Source: Pseudomonas argentinensis (GTDB taxonomy: Bacteria > Pseudomonadota > Gammaproteobacteria > Pseudomonadales > Pseudomonadaceae). From it: a stretch of DNA of 64,000 nt. Both the position numbers and the translations under genes were made by a program. Each line of letters opens with the position of its first letter. Positions within the stretch are counted from its first letter, which is position 1. The stretch is from positions 3,224,001 to 3,288,000 of the forward strand of contig NZ_CP056087.1 in NCBI RefSeq assembly GCF_001839655.2, given 5' to 3'. The notes below the pieces were generated by a model, which had not been told where the DNA came from, did no database searches, and saw nothing but the letters and a program-made list of their open reading frames with translations. Positions 40,323 through 49,824 of this stretch are shown in pieces.

Positions 40323-42179
40323 TTAATAGCGCTCGATGTCCGCCTTGCTTTCCAGCAGCTTGCGGTAGGCGGCGAAGTCCTCCTGGCCACTGCGCGAAGC
40401 GAGGAAGCGACGGTACATGGCCTTCTCCTCGTCGCTCAGGGCCTGCTCCGGCTCGCTGACACCCTTCAGGCGAATCACCACGAAGTCACCGTTGGCCAGC
40501 GCAATGCCGCTGAACTCGGACTTCTCGCCGGTCGGCTTGGGCATGCGGAACAGCGCCTGCAGCACGGCCGGATCGACGCCGTCCTGGTTGCGCGTGGCGG
40601 CCTCGACGACCTGCCACTCGGCGCCTCCCTCCACCTTGCCATCACGCAGCTCGGCGACCATCTGCTCGCCAGCAGCCTTGGCGGCCTCACTAGCGCGGGT
40701 CTTGGTCAGCTGGGCACGAATGCTGTCGCTTACCTGGTCGAGCTCCAGCTGTTGCGGCTTGCGGTGTTCCTTGACGCGGATGACCACCAAGGTATTCGGG
40801 TCGAGTTCGATGGCGCTGCTGTTGCTGCCATCTTCCAGCACTTCCTGGCTGAAAGCGGCTTGCAGAACCTGACGGTTGGCGGCAATGCCTTCACCACCCT
40901 GGCGACCGAACGGCTCGCTGGTCTGCACTTTCAGGCCCAGTTCCTGGGCGGGTTGCGCCAGGTCCGAGGATTCGAAGGCGGCGTCTTCGAGCTGCTTGGT
41001 AGCTTCCACGAAACGCTGCTCGACGCGTTGCGCCTTGAGGTCGGTCTCGAGCTTTTCCTTCAGGCTGTCGAACGACGGCACTTCAGGGGCCTGGACGCCG
41101 AGCAGCTTGATCAGGTGCCAGCCGAACTCGGTGCGCACCGGTGCCGACACTTCATCCTGCTTCAGCGCGTACAGGGCATCCTCGAAGGCCGGGTCGTAAA
41201 CGCCCTTGCCCGCATAGCCCAGGTCACCGCCTTCGCTGGCCGAGCCCGGATCCTGGGAGAACTCCTTGGCCAGGGCAGCGAAGTCTTCTCCGCCCTGCAG
41301 GCGCTTCTGGACCTCTTCGATCCTGGCCTTGGCCTGCTCGTCGCTGACGTCGCCGCCCACCTCGATCAGAATGTGAGCGGCCTGGCGCTGTTCGGCCAGG
41401 TTGGCGATTTCCGACTCGTAGGCAGCTTTCATTTCGTCGTCGCCGACGGCAACCTGCGAGAAGAAGGCGTCCTTCTTCAGTTCGACGTACTCGATGACCA
41501 CCTGCTCCGGGCTCATGAACTGAGACTGCTGGGCATCGTAGTAAGCCTTCACGTCATCATCGCTGACCTTCACCGCGGCAGGATCCGCCTTGATGGTGCG
41601 GGTCGCGAAATCACGGGTCTGCTTCTCGAGGCGCGCGAAGGCCGCCACTTCTTCATCGGTGACGAAGCCGCTACCGGAGATACCGGCGCGCAGTTGGCCG
41701 ATCAGCATTTCCTGCTCGAGCATCTGGCGGAACTGCATGCGGGTGTAGCCAAGCTGACGAATCACCTGGTCGAAGCGGTCGGCATTGAAGCGCCCCTCCA
41801 CCTGGAATTCGGGCGTCTGCACGATCACCTGGTCGAGCGCGGCTTGGGAAAAGGCGAACTTGGAGTCCTTGGCGCCCTGCAACAGCAGCGAACGCTCGAT
41901 CAACCCCTTGAGGGAGGCATCGCGCAGCAGACGCTCATCGAGCATGGCCGGGTCGAATTCCTTGCCCAGTTGCTGCAGCAACTGGCGGCGCTGCATCTCC
42001 ACAGCCTGGTTGAGCTCGTTCTGGCTGATCTTCTCGCCATTCACGTCGGCGGCGTTCTGGCTATTGCCGGTGCCGGTGATGATCGCGTCAACGCCCGTCA
42101 ACGCCATGAGAACGACGATCAGGCCGATGATGGTTTTGGCAATCCAACCCTGTGAATTGTCCCTGATATTTTGCAGCAT
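40323..42179 (-). CDS. ppiD: Inner-membrane-anchored periplasmic chaperone PpiD
   Basis: 618 aa. One N-terminal membrane anchor (IAKTIIGLIVVLMALTGVDAIITG), a SurA-type N-terminal chaperone domain (VNGEKISQNELNQAVEMQRRQLLQQLG), a parvulin-type domain at about 265-360 (QAAHILIEVGGDVSDEQAKARIEEVQKRLQGGEDFAALAKEFSQDPGSASEGGDLGYAGKG) and a C-terminal region. It assists newly exported proteins at the Sec translocon. It follows hupB on the same strand after a terminator. Confidence 0.95.
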   Translation of the reverse strand: MLQNIRDNSQGWIAKTIIGLIVVLMALTGVDAIITGTGNSQNAADVNGEKISQNELNQAVEMQRRQLLQQLGKEFDPAMLDERLLRDASLKGLIERSLLLQGAKDSKFAFSQAALDQVIVQTPEFQVEGRFNADRFDQVIRQLGYTRMQFRQMLEQEMLIGQLRAGISGSGFVTDEEVAAFARLEKQTRDFATRTIKADPAAVKVSDDDVKAYYDAQQSQFMSPEQVVIEYVELKKDAFFSQVAVGDDEMKAAYESEIANLAEQRQAAHILIEVGGDVSDEQAKARIEEVQKRLQGGEDFAALAKEFSQDPGSASEGGDLGYAGKGVYDPAFEDALYALKQDEVSAPVRTEFGWHLIKLLGVQAPEVPSFDSLKEKLETDLKAQRVEQRFVEATKQLEDAAFESSDLAQPAQELGLKVQTSEPFGRQGGEGIAANRQVLQAAFSQEVLEDGSNSSAIELDPNTLVVIRVKEHRKPQQLELDQVSDSIRAQLTKTRASEAAKAAGEQMVAELRDGKVEGGAEWQVVEAATRNQDGVDPAVLQALFRMPKPTGEKSEFSGIALANGDFVVIRLKGVSEPEQALSDEEKAMYRRFLASRSGQEDFAAYRKLLESKADIERY

Positions 42180-42242
42180 GCTTCCCCCAGAACGGCCACG
42201 TACTAAAAATGGCCGCGCAGCGTGGGTAAAATCCGGATAGAA

Positions 42243-42270
42243 GAAAGGCGCATCCTGGGATGCGCCTTCT
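42243..42270 (-). terminator. Terminator after hupB
   Basis: An 11-bp perfect stem (AAGGCGCATCC / GGATGCGCCTT). On the minus strand it is followed by TCTTC. It lies about 130 bases after the hupB stop and before ppiD. The 42270-42396 stretch between holds nothing else I can identify. Confidence 0.75.
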
Positions 42271-42396
42271 CGTAACGTGCGAAGCGGATCGGGATCACGA
42301 CTTTACAATCCCCGGCGTGACAGACCGCATGGTCTTATTGCCGCCCCACAACCGAGCCGGGATTAGCCGACCCGGCGGGCAAAGGCCCGAAGACGC

Positions 42397-42669
42397 TTAG
42401 TTGACGGCGTCTTTCAGTGCTTTACCAGCTTTGAAACCTGGGATCTTGGCAGCGGCGATGCTGATCGGCTTGCCAGTCTGCGGGTTGCGGCCAGTGCGAG
42501 CAGCACGCTCTTTGACAGCGAAAGTACCGAAACCAACCAGTACAACGGAATCACCAGCCTTCAGAGCGCCAGTAACGGATTCAATCACTGCGTCCAGCGC
42601 ACGGCCAGCAACAGCTTTCGGGATATCAGCAGATGCGGCGATGGCATCGATCAGTTCCGACTTGTTCAC
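42397..42669 (-). CDS. hupB: Nucleoid protein HU, beta subunit
   Basis: 90 aa, the full HU size. It starts [30 protein letters not shown], carries the DNA-binding arm signature [21 protein letters not shown] and ends [18 protein letters not shown] bends and compacts DNA and is needed for replication and recombination, including phage integration. Its own sigma-70 promoter lies upstream. Confidence 0.97.
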   Translation of the reverse strand: MNKSELIDAIAASADIPKAVAGRALDAVIESVTGALKAGDSVVLVGFGTFAVKERAARTGRNPQTGKPISIAAAKIPGFKAGKALKDAVN

Positions 42670-42761
42670 TCTAAGTCCCCTTAATTTCGGTTTAGGTTGT
42701 TTCTTGATTTTAATGGAAGCGAATCGGGTGCTGGATGGCCTGCCGACACGGTAAGAGCCGC

Positions 42762-42791
42762 TTTATATCAAGGGCTCCAAAAAAGTGTCAA
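42762..42791 (-). promoter_or_regulatory. Sigma-70 promoter of hupB
   Basis: On the minus strand TTGACA (42791-42786), an 18-base spacer and TATAAA (42767-42762) form a near-perfect promoter about 95 bases ahead of the hupB ATG. It begins just after the lon stop, so hupB is independent of lon. The -10 box is bracketed by GAGCC and GGGCTC, a small inverted repeat. Confidence 0.85.
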
Positions 42792-42804
42792 GGAAGGCAT
42801 CCGG

Positions 42805-45201
42805 CTAATGCGTGCTGATTCGCTCCTTGGAATCAGACTCGCGTTTTTCATCCTTTGCAACCAACTCCGGAGCCGCGTCTGGCAAGGGCTCCGGCGCGTA
42901 TTGCAGCGCAATTTGCAGGACCTCGTCAATCCATTTAACCGGTTTAATCTGCAGGTCCTGCTTGATGTTCTCGGGAATTTCCTTGAGATCGCGAACATTC
43001 TCTTGGGGAATGATCACGGTTTTGATTCCACCCCGATGAGCCGCCAGCAGTTTTTCCTTCAGGCCGCCAATGGCCAGTACCTGACCGCGCAGGGTGATTT
43101 CCCCGGTCATGGCGACATCGGCGCGCACCGGAATCTGCGTCAATGCCGACACCAGGGCGGTGCACATGCCCACACCGGCACTCGGGCCATCCTTGGGCGT
43201 GGCGCCCTCGGGCATGTGGATGTGGATGTCGCGTTTCTCGTAGAAATCCGGCGCCACGCCAAGGCTCTGGGCACGGCTGCGGACCACGGTCTGCGCGGCC
43301 GTGATCGATTCGACCATGACATCGCCCAGCGAGCCGGTCTTGATCAGATTGCCCTTGCCGGGCACCACGGCAGCCTCGATGGTCAGCAATTCGCCGCCCA
43401 CCTGGGTCCAGGCCAGCCCAGTCACCTGGCCGATCTGATCCTGCTGTTCGGCCAGACCGTAGCGGTGCTTGCGCACGCCCAGGAAATCCTCGAGCGAGTC
43501 GGCGGTGACCACGACATGGAAGCGTTTTTCCTTGGCGTGCTTCTTCACCGCACGCCGGCAAACCTTGGCGATCTGCCGCTCGAGGCTGCGTACGCCCGCC
43601 TCACGCGTGTAGTAACGAATGATGTCACGGATCGCCGCTTCCTCGAATTCCAGCTCGGTCTTCTTCAAGCCGTTGGCCTGAATCTGCTTTGGCGCGAGGT
43701 ATTTGGTGGCGATATTGACCTTCTCGTCTTCGGTGTAACCCGGCAGGCGAATCACTTCCATGCGGTCCAGCAGCGCGGCTGGAATGTTCATGGAGTTGGC
43801 GGTGCACAGGAACATCACATCGGACAGGTCGTAGTCGACTTCCAGATAGTGATCGTTGAAGTTGTGGTTCTGCTCCGGGTCGAGTACCTCGAGCAGCGCC
43901 GAGGCCGGATCGCCGCGCATGTCCTGGCCCATCTTGTCGATTTCGTCGAGCAGGAACAGGGGATTGCGCACGCCGACCTTGGTCATCTTCTGAATCAGGC
44001 GACCCGGCATGGAGCCGATGTAGGTACGGCGATGGCCGCGGATTTCCGCTTCGTCACGCACACCGCCCAGGGCCATGCGCACGAACTTGCGATTGGTGGC
44101 GCTGGCGATGGATTCGGCCAGCGAGGTCTTGCCCACGCCAGGCGGGCCGACCAGGCACAGAACCGGGCCCTTGAGCTTCTTCACGCGCTTCTGCACGGCG
44201 AGGTACTCGAGGATGCGCTCCTTGACCTCCTCGAGGCCGTAGTGATCGGCATCGAGGATGTTCTCGGCGCGCGCCAGGTCCAGGCGCACCTTGCTCTGCG
44301 CCTTCCACGGCACGTTCACCAGCCAGTCGATGTAGGAGCGCACCACGGTAGCTTCGGCGGACATCGGCGACATCTGCTTGAGCTTGTTCAGCTCGGCCTG
44401 GGCCTTGCCATAGGCTTCCTTGGTGAGCCCGGCATTCTCGATGCGGCGCTTGAGCTCATCGAGCTCGTTATGGCCCTCCTCGCTGTCGCCGAGCTCTTTC
44501 TGAATGGCCTTCATCTGCTCATTCAGGTAGTACTCGCGCTGGCTGCGTTCCATCTGCTTCTTGACGCGACCACGAATGCGCTTCTCGACCTGCAGCAGGT
44601 CGATCTCCGCGTCCAGCAGGGCCAGTACGTGCTCGACCCGGGTCGGCAGGTCGACGATCTCGAGGATTTCCTGCTTCTGCTCGATCTTCAGCACCATGTG
44701 CGCGGCCATGGTATCGACCAGGCGGCTGGGCTCATCGATGCTGTTGAGCGAGGAAAGCACCTCGGCCGGCACCTTCTTGCCCAGTTGCACGTACTGCTCG
44801 AACTGGCTGAGCAGGCTGCGGGTGAACACCTCGCTCTCGCGCTCGGGGGCTTCGACCTCGTCGAGCAGCTGCACTTCGGCGGCGCTGTAGCCATCGGCTT
44901 CGATGAACTGCTCGATCTCGCCACGTTGCTCGCCCTCGACCAGCACCTTGACGGTGCCGTCGGGCAACTTGAGCAGCTGCAGCACGGTGGCGACGGTGCC
45001 GACTCGGTAGAGCCCTTCTTCACTCGGTTCATCGTCCGCGGGATCTTTCTGGGCGAGCAGCAGGATCTGCTTTTCGCCATTCATCGCCGCTTCGAGCGCT
45101 TCGATGGATTTCTCACGGCCTACGAAAAGCGGGATGACCATGTGCGGATAGACCACGACATCGCGCAAAGGCAGGAGAGGCAATTCGATGGTTGTCTTCA
45201 T
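42805..45201 (-). CDS. lon: ATP-dependent protease Lon
   Basis: 798 aa from the ATG at 45201 ([21 protein letters not shown]). The longer frame to 45309 runs through the promoter. Domains: substrate-binding N domain (1-200), coiled coil, AAA+ with Walker A GPPGVGKT and Walker [12 protein letters not shown], and C-terminal protease with catalytic serine in [15 protein letters not shown] and lysine in [14 protein letters not shown]. It degrades damaged and regulatory proteins. The upstream promoter is of heat-shock type. Confidence 0.97.
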   Translation of the reverse strand: MKTTIELPLLPLRDVVVYPHMVIPLFVGREKSIEALEAAMNGEKQILLLAQKDPADDEPSEEGLYRVGTVATVLQLLKLPDGTVKVLVEGEQRGEIEQFIEADGYSAAEVQLLDEVEAPERESEVFTRSLLSQFEQYVQLGKKVPAEVLSSLNSIDEPSRLVDTMAAHMVLKIEQKQEILEIVDLPTRVEHVLALLDAEIDLLQVEKRIRGRVKKQMERSQREYYLNEQMKAIQKELGDSEEGHNELDELKRRIENAGLTKEAYGKAQAELNKLKQMSPMSAEATVVRSYIDWLVNVPWKAQSKVRLDLARAENILDADHYGLEEVKERILEYLAVQKRVKKLKGPVLCLVGPPGVGKTSLAESIASATNRKFVRMALGGVRDEAEIRGHRRTYIGSMPGRLIQKMTKVGVRNPLFLLDEIDKMGQDMRGDPASALLEVLDPEQNHNFNDHYLEVDYDLSDVMFLCTANSMNIPAALLDRMEVIRLPGYTEDEKVNIATKYLAPKQIQANGLKKTELEFEEAAIRDIIRYYTREAGVRSLERQIAKVCRRAVKKHAKEKRFHVVVTADSLEDFLGVRKHRYGLAEQQDQIGQVTGLAWTQVGGELLTIEAAVVPGKGNLIKTGSLGDVMVESITAAQTVVRSRAQSLGVAPDFYEKRDIHIHMPEGATPKDGPSAGVGMCTALVSALTQIPVRADVAMTGEITLRGQVLAIGGLKEKLLAAHRGGIKTVIIPQENVRDLKEIPENIKQDLQIKPVKWIDEVLQIALQYAPEPLPDAAPELVAKDEKRESDSKERISTH

Positions 45202-45259
45202 GATTTTGAGCTCTACGGCGGCCTTGCGGCCGTAAACGGTGGGATTACCCTTGACCCTA

Positions 45260-45288
45260 AGATGGGGGTAGCCCCACGAAAAAACAAG
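45260..45288 (-). promoter_or_regulatory. Sigma-32 heat-shock promoter of lon
   Basis: On the minus strand CTTGTT (45288-45283), a 15-base spacer and CCCCATCT (45267-45260) match the sigma-32 consensus (CTTGAA, N13-15, CCCCATNT) closely. Transcription would start near 45253, leaving a leader of about 50 bases. Lon is a known heat-shock gene. Confidence 0.8.
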
Positions 45289-45304
45289 CGTTGCCGGCTG
45301 TAAA

Positions 45305-45331
45305 AGCAAAGGGGCCCGCAGGCCCCTTGCT
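45305..45331 (-). terminator. Terminator after clpX
   Basis: AGCAAGGGGCC, loop TGCG, GGCCCCTTTGCT with one bulged base, then TTTTAC, read on the minus strand. It lies about 20 bases after the clpX stop and upstream of the lon promoter. Confidence 0.85.
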
Positions 45332-45351
45332 TACAACGTATGACGAACGCG

Positions 45352-46632
45352 TTACGCGTCAGGCGCCACCTTGGCAGGCGGCTCGCTGTTCTCGTAGATC
45401 AGCAGCGGCTTGGAGCTGCCGTCGATCACGCTTTCATCGATGACCACCTTGCTGACATCCGTTTGCGACGGAATGTCGTACATGGTGTCGAGCAGCACGC
45501 CTTCCAGGATCGAGCGTAGACCACGGGCGCCGGTCTTGCGCTCCAGAGCCTTGAGCGCAACGGCCTTGAGTGCGTCGGGACGGAACTCGAGGTCCACCCC
45601 TTCCATCTCGAACAGCTTACCGTATTGCTTGGTCAGCGCGTTCTTCGGCTCGGTGAGAATCTGCACCAGTGCAGCCTCGTCGAGCTCCTCCAGCGTGGCG
45701 ATGACCGGCAGGCGGCCCACGAACTCGGGAATCAGGCCGAACTTGACCAGATCGTCCGGCTCGATTTCACGCAGCGACTCGCCGATCTTCTTCTCGACGT
45801 CCTTGGTACGCACCTCGGCGCTGAAGCCGATGCCACCCTTGGTCGAGCGCCCCTGGATCACCTTCTCGATGCCCGCGAAGGCGCCACCGCAGATGAACAG
45901 GATATTGCGCGTGTCGACCTGCAGGAACTCCTGCTGCGGATGCTTGCGACCGCCCTGGGGCGGCACCGAGGCAACGGTGCCTTCGATCAGCTTCAGCAAG
46001 GCCTGCTGCACGCCCTCGCCCGATACGTCACGGGTGATCGACGGATTGTCGGACTTGCGGGAAATCTTGTCGATTTCGTCGATGTAGACGATACCCATCT
46101 GGGCCTTCTCGACGTCGTAGTCGCACTTCTGCAGCAGCTTCTGGATGATGTTCTCGACGTCCTCACCCACATAGCCAGCCTCGGTAAGGGTGGTCGCATC
46201 GGCGATGGTGAACGGAACGTTGAGCAGGCGCGCCAGGGTTTCAGCCAGCAGCGTCTTGCCCGAACCGGTCGGGCCGAGCAGCAGGATGTTGCTCTTGCCG
46301 AGCTCGACGTCATCCTTCTTCTCGCGCTGGTTGAGGCGCTTGTAATGGTTGTAGACCGCGACCGCCAGAATCTTCTTGGCGCGCTCCTGCCCGATCACGT
46401 ACTGATCGAGGATCGCGCTGATCTCCTTGGGAGCCGGCAGCTTGTGCGCGCTGCTCTCGGCCTGGGCTTCCTGCACCTCCTCGCGGATGATGTCGTTGCA
46501 CAGGTCGACGCACTCGTCGCAGATAAATACCGAGGGGCCAGCAATCAATTTGCGTACTTCATGCTGGCTTTTGCCGCAGAAGGAGCAATAAAGCAGCTTG
46601 CCGTTGTCCTCGCCGTTGCGGGTGTCAGTCAT
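45352..46632 (-). CDS. clpX: Clp protease ATPase subunit ClpX
   Basis: 426 aa from the ATG at 46632. The N-terminal zinc-binding domain has CSFCGKSQ and CDECVDLC. The AAA+ core has Walker A GPTGSGKT, pore loop GYVGED, Walker [11 protein letters not shown] and the RKH loop. The ClpP-docking loop and a conserved C-terminal domain follow. It unfolds substrates such as ssrA-tagged proteins for ClpP. Same strand as clpP, 108 bases downstream of it. Confidence 0.97.
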   Translation of the reverse strand: MTDTRNGEDNGKLLYCSFCGKSQHEVRKLIAGPSVFICDECVDLCNDIIREEVQEAQAESSAHKLPAPKEISAILDQYVIGQERAKKILAVAVYNHYKRLNQREKKDDVELGKSNILLLGPTGSGKTLLAETLARLLNVPFTIADATTLTEAGYVGEDVENIIQKLLQKCDYDVEKAQMGIVYIDEIDKISRKSDNPSITRDVSGEGVQQALLKLIEGTVASVPPQGGRKHPQQEFLQVDTRNILFICGGAFAGIEKVIQGRSTKGGIGFSAEVRTKDVEKKIGESLREIEPDDLVKFGLIPEFVGRLPVIATLEELDEAALVQILTEPKNALTKQYGKLFEMEGVDLEFRPDALKAVALKALERKTGARGLRSILEGVLLDTMYDIPSQTDVSKVVIDESVIDGSSKPLLIYENSEPPAKVAPDA

Positions 46633-46702
46633 TCGATCAATCCAATACCGTAGGCTTAAAACACAAGATGGAGCCAAACCGGGGCATTTTCAAGCCCGAT
46701 GT

Positions 46703-46732
46703 GCCGCAGACCGACTATCGTCGGCCTGCGGC
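46703..46732 (-). promoter_or_regulatory. Strong hairpin in the clpP-clpX intergenic region
   Basis: A 13-bp stem with one G-T pair (GCCGCAGACCGAC / GTCGGCCTGCGGC, loop TATC) nine bases after the clpP stop. There is no T tract, so it is more likely an RNA-stability or attenuation element balancing clpP and clpX than a full terminator. Confidence 0.5.
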
Positions 46733-46740
46733 GTCACGCT

Positions 46741-47382
46741 TCAGCCGATTTGCTCGCGACGGCTGTGTACCTTGTCGATCAAGCCGTAGTTGACCGCTTC
46801 TTCACCGCTCATGAAGCGGTCACGGTCGGTGTCACGGGCGATCACTTCGATCGGCTGGCCGGTGTGGTTGGCCAGGACCTGGTTCAGGCGCTCGCGAATG
46901 AACAGGATTTCCTTGGCATGGATCTCGATGTCCGAGGCCTGGCCCTGGAAGCCGCCCAGCGGCTGATGGATCATCATGCGCGAATGCGGCAGGCAGTAAC
47001 GCTTGCCCGCGGCGCCGCCAGCCAGCAGCAGCGCACCCATGCTGCACGCCTGACCGATACAGGTGGTCGATACGTCCGGCTTGATGAACTGCATGGTGTC
47101 GTAGATCGACATGCCGGCGGTTACCGAACCGCCTGGCGAGTTGATGTACAGGTGGATGTCCTTGTCCGGGTTCTCGGCTTCGAGAAACAGCAGCTGCGCG
47201 GCCACCAGATTGGCCATGTAGTCTTCGACCGGGCCGATCAGGAAGATCACGCGCTCCTTGAGCAGGCGCGAATAGATGTCATAGGCGCGCTCGCCACGAG
47301 CGGACTGCTCGACGACCATGGGAACCAGACCGCCAGCGGCCTGGATATCGGACATTTGCTGCATGAAAGGATTGTGCGACAT
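46741..47382 (-). CDS. clpP: Clp protease proteolytic subunit ClpP
   Basis: 213 aa from the ATG at 47382 ([14 protein letters not shown]), the length of P. aeruginosa ClpP1. Catalytic triad: S114 in [15 protein letters not shown]139 in [11 protein letters not shown], and D in the [11 protein letters not shown] region. It forms the double heptameric barrel with ClpX. The start 45 bases upstream adds [16 protein letters not shown] prefer the shorter one because it matches the known family N terminus. Confidence 0.96.
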   Translation of the reverse strand: MSHNPFMQQMSDIQAAGGLVPMVVEQSARGERAYDIYSRLLKERVIFLIGPVEDYMANLVAAQLLFLEAENPDKDIHLYINSPGGSVTAGMSIYDTMQFIKPDVSTTCIGQACSMGALLLAGGAAGKRYCLPHSRMMIHQPLGGFQGQASDIEIHAKEILFIRERLNQVLANHTGQPIEVIARDTDRDRFMSGEEAVNYGLIDKVHSRREQIG

Positions 47383-47424
47383 TTCCAGCATTCGCTCCCT
47401 AATAAAAGTCATGTCTCGAATACG

Positions 47425-47452
47425 CATAAGCCAGCACTGAGGCTGGCTTATG
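47425..47452 (-). terminator. Perfect hairpin between tig and clpP
   Basis: An 11-bp perfect stem CATAAGCCAGC / GCTGGCTTATG with a six-base loop, 25 bases after the tig stop and 43 before clpP. The following bases (CGTATTCG) are not a T tract. It may partly terminate tig mRNA or protect its 3' end while allowing read-through into clpPX. Confidence 0.5.
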
Positions 47453-47476
47453 GTGTTCTCGAACGAGGCGAAGAAA

Positions 47477-48787
47477 TCAGGCGGCTTGTGGAGCTTCTGC
47501 CGGCTTGACTGCTTCTTCGTAAGAGACCGATTTGTCAGTCACATTGGCCTTCTGCAAAACAGTATCTACAACTTGCTCTTCCAGTACAACCGAACGCACT
47601 TCGTTCAGTTGCTGGTCGTTCTTGTAGTACCACGCCACGACCTGCTCCGGCTCCTGGTAGGCCGAGGCCATTTCCTGGATCAGCTCACGTACGCGGGCGT
47701 CGTCGGGCTTGAGTTCGAACTGCTTGACCACTTCGGCAACGATCAGGCCGAGGGATACGCGGCGCTTGGCTTGCTCTTCGAACAGCTCGGCCGGCAGTTG
47801 GTCGGGCTTGATGTTGCCACCGAACTGCTGAACGGCCTGCACGCGCAGGTTGTTCACTTCGTTGGCGATCAATGCTTTCGGCACTTCGACCGGGTTGGCG
47901 GCCAGCAGGCCTTCCATGACCTGGTTCTTGATCTTGGACTTGATGGCCTGACGCAGTTCACGCTCCATGTTCTTGCGAACTTCGGCGCGGAAACCTTCCA
48001 GACCACCTTCCTTGATACCGAACAGGGCGAAGAACTCGTCGTTCAGCTCCGGCAGTTGCGGGGCGGAAACGCTGTTGACCTTGACGGTGAACTCGGCGGT
48101 TTTGCCGGCCAGGTCGAGGTTCTGGTAGTCCTCGGGGAAGGTCGGGTTGATCACCCGCTCTTCACCGGCCTTGGCGCCGATCAGGGCATCTTCGAAGCCC
48201 GGGATCATGCGGCCGGAGCCCAGCACCAGCTGAGTGCCGGTGGCGGAACCACCCGCGAAGGCCTCACCGTCGATCTTGCCGACGAAATCGATGTTCAGCT
48301 GGTCGTCTTTCTCGGCAGCGCGGTCCACGGCTTCGAAACGGGTGTTCTGCTTGCGCAGGATGTCCAGCATGTTGTCGACGTCGGAGTCGGCCACTTCAGC
48401 CTGCTGACGCTCGATGGCGATGCCTTCGAGGCCGCTGACCTTGATTTCCGGGAACACTTCGAAGGTCGCGACGAACTCCAGGTCCTTGCCCTTCTCCAGC
48501 ACTTTCGGCTCGACCGAAGGCTGGCCGGCAGGTGCGAGTTTCTGTTCGGCCACCGCCTCATAGAAGGAAGACTGGATGACGTCGCCTACCGCTTCCTGGC
48601 GCGCGTCGGCTTCGAAGCGCTGGCGAATCACGCTCATCGGCACCTTGCCGGGACGGAAACCAGGGATCTTGGCTTTCTGGGCAGTCTGCTGCAGACGCTT
48701 GTTGACCTGGGTCTCGATGCGCTCGGCCGGCACAGTGATGCTCATGCGGCGCTCGAGAGCGGAAGTGCTTTCAACAGAAACTTGCAT
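47477..48787 (-). CDS. tig: Trigger factor
   Basis: 436 aa from the ATG at 48787 ([20 protein letters not shown]). Ribosome-binding domain with the GFRPGKVP signature (residues 44-51), the FKBP-type prolyl isomerase domain (about 150-245: [43 protein letters not shown]) and the C-terminal chaperone arms. It is the first chaperone met by nascent chains. It is the last chromosomal gene before the prophage. Confidence 0.97.
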   Translation of the reverse strand: MQVSVESTSALERRMSITVPAERIETQVNKRLQQTAQKAKIPGFRPGKVPMSVIRQRFEADARQEAVGDVIQSSFYEAVAEQKLAPAGQPSVEPKVLEKGKDLEFVATFEVFPEIKVSGLEGIAIERQQAEVADSDVDNMLDILRKQNTRFEAVDRAAEKDDQLNIDFVGKIDGEAFAGGSATGTQLVLGSGRMIPGFEDALIGAKAGEERVINPTFPEDYQNLDLAGKTAEFTVKVNSVSAPQLPELNDEFFALFGIKEGGLEGFRAEVRKNMERELRQAIKSKIKNQVMEGLLAANPVEVPKALIANEVNNLRVQAVQQFGGNIKPDQLPAELFEEQAKRRVSLGLIVAEVVKQFELKPDDARVRELIQEMASAYQEPEQVVAWYYKNDQQLNEVRSVVLEEQVVDTVLQKANVTDKSVSYEEAVKPAEAPQAA

Positions 48788-48912
48788 GGATATTCCTCGT
48801 TGCACAGACGTATGCCGGCCGCTTACCGGCCCCATTCAAGGGCATGCATTCTAGAGGGAGGTCTTGCAGAAGTCACCCTAGATGCAGGTGGCAAACGGGA
48901 GGGGCGTAAAGA

Positions 48913-48938
48913 TGGTGCGGACGGAGAGACTCGAACTC
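48913..48938 (-). other. attL: displaced 3' end of a tRNA-Leu gene
   Basis: On the minus strand these 26 bases read GAGTTCGAGTCTCTCC, then GTCCGCACCA: T-arm, acceptor strand and CCA of a Pseudomonas tRNA-Leu. Upstream of the core the match stops (GCGAT instead of the GAGAG stem partner), so the T-stem cannot form and this is not a working tRNA. It marks the tRNA/phage junction. The intact tRNA should be restored at attR beyond the window. In P. aeruginosa tRNA genes including tRNA-Leu lie next to tig, as I recall. Confidence 0.85.
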
Positions 48939-49103
48939 ATCGCAGCCCCTCCCACCACACGTGTAACCCGCATTCTCTCTGGCTCTCGCTCAGAGCGTGA
49001 GCCTGAATTTGTTCCCAAGTCGTTCCCAAGAACGAAGGGGAGCGGCACTTTAAAAGGCGCTCCAGGCCGGGTCAACCAAATTTTCAGTTCAGCCCTCATT
49101 TTT

Positions 49104-49454
49104 AGGTAATTTTGGTAATTTTTTGGATTTACCACCTTGAAAACCAATCAGATCAATAGCTTAGCGTGATTTCTTAAAGGTAATAATTTGGTAATTTTTA
49201 GGTAAGCGGATTACCCATCTAGGGCGTAATTTGAGGAAAATAAAAATTCCTTTAAAAACATGAAGATAGGAATTTATTACTTTTGCCCTTACCCTAAATT
49301 ACCTTCGAAGGTAATGACTGAAACCCAGCAACCACGCGGCCTGCACCCCTGCTCAACCCCCTCCTGACCGTTATTACCTTTTTCCGACACCGCTCCTGAA
49401 ATGAGCTTCGAGGCTTCCTTTTTATTAGCTTGGTGCAGGGTTCTGCAGGTAATT
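49104..49454. repeat. Cluster of GGTAAT/ATTACC repeats next to attL
   Basis: GGTAA(T) occurs at 49105, 49114, 49179, 49190, 49201, 49310 and 49448. The complement TTACC occurs near 49129, 49211, 49288, 49300 and 49375. Two pairs are spaced 9-11 bases apart. At 49298-49315 the two orientations fuse into a perfect palindrome, ATTACCTTCGAAGGTAAT. The location beside attL suits arm-type integrase or excisionase sites. Confidence 0.75.
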
Positions 49455-49543
49455 CCCCATCCGCATCCTCCAAGGCAGCCCAACAGCCGTGCCGCTCAGC
49501 GACTGGTGCAGGCATGCAGAAAAAGCGACATGTTTAGCGCCCA

Positions 49544-49569
49544 GGTGTGGTGGGGGGACGACTGCGCGC
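49544..49569 (+). other. Probable cos site of the prophage
   Basis: GGTGTGGTGGGGGGACGAC followed by TGCGCGC aligns without gaps to the P2 cohesive end I remember (GGCGAGGCGGGGAAAGCAC then TGCGCGC). 19 of 26 positions match, including the final run ACTGCGCGC. It lies 300 bases from the end of Q, the distance and side expected for the P2 left chromosome end. Terminase (P and M products) would cut here. Confidence 0.7.
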
Positions 49570-49806
49570 GCCAGGTGCTGCTGCCCCTGGCTGCCCCCCC
49601 GGCCTCGTCCGACCTCCCTGCCACCTGGCCGGCCCGCGACCACCTCAGCACCGCTGCCCCGGCGCGTTGCGAAATTCCCGAAAGCCCCGTATTCCGTGGC
49701 TTTCAGCCCGATTCAGATGGACTACAACCCCCCCCGATATGGCATGCTTCAGTGGGGCACTTCATTCATTCAGGCGCACCTTTTCTAAGCCGCCCAGGCA
49801 CAAAAA

Positions 49807-49824
49807 AACCGCCCTAAGGCGGTT
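49807..49824 (-). terminator. Terminator of the P-Q operon
   Basis: On the minus strand AACCGCC, loop TTAG, GGCGGTT followed by a run of seven T. It lies 25 bases past the Q stop. Confidence 0.9.

Noticed and set aside
42270..42396. A tRNA or small RNA gene between hupB and ppiD
   Set aside because: No cloverleaf or promoter-terminator pair beyond the hupB terminator could be found.
42697..45303. 868-codon open frame antisense to lon, and similar long antisense frames over metH (6908-9433), cysI, ldcA and ppiD
   Set aside because: They mirror strongly coding genes in high-G+C DNA, have low-complexity composition and resemble no protein family.
48911..48998. A complete tRNA-Leu gene
   Set aside because: Only the 3' 26 bases match. 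The T-stem partner and the rest of the cloverleaf are missing.
48878..49147. 89-codon minus-strand frame covering attL, with LGNDLGTNSGS that recalls integrase C termini
   Set aside because: It runs straight through the tRNA core into chromosomal DNA, lacks all integrase catalytic motifs and has no ribosome site.
49104..49216. A CRISPR array
   Set aside because: The GGTAAT words are only 5-9 bases, occur in both orientations and are irregularly spaced.
49401..49817. 138-codon plus-strand frame between attL and Q
   Set aside because: It crosses the cos site and the Q terminator, is proline/alanine-rich and shows no recognisable domain.
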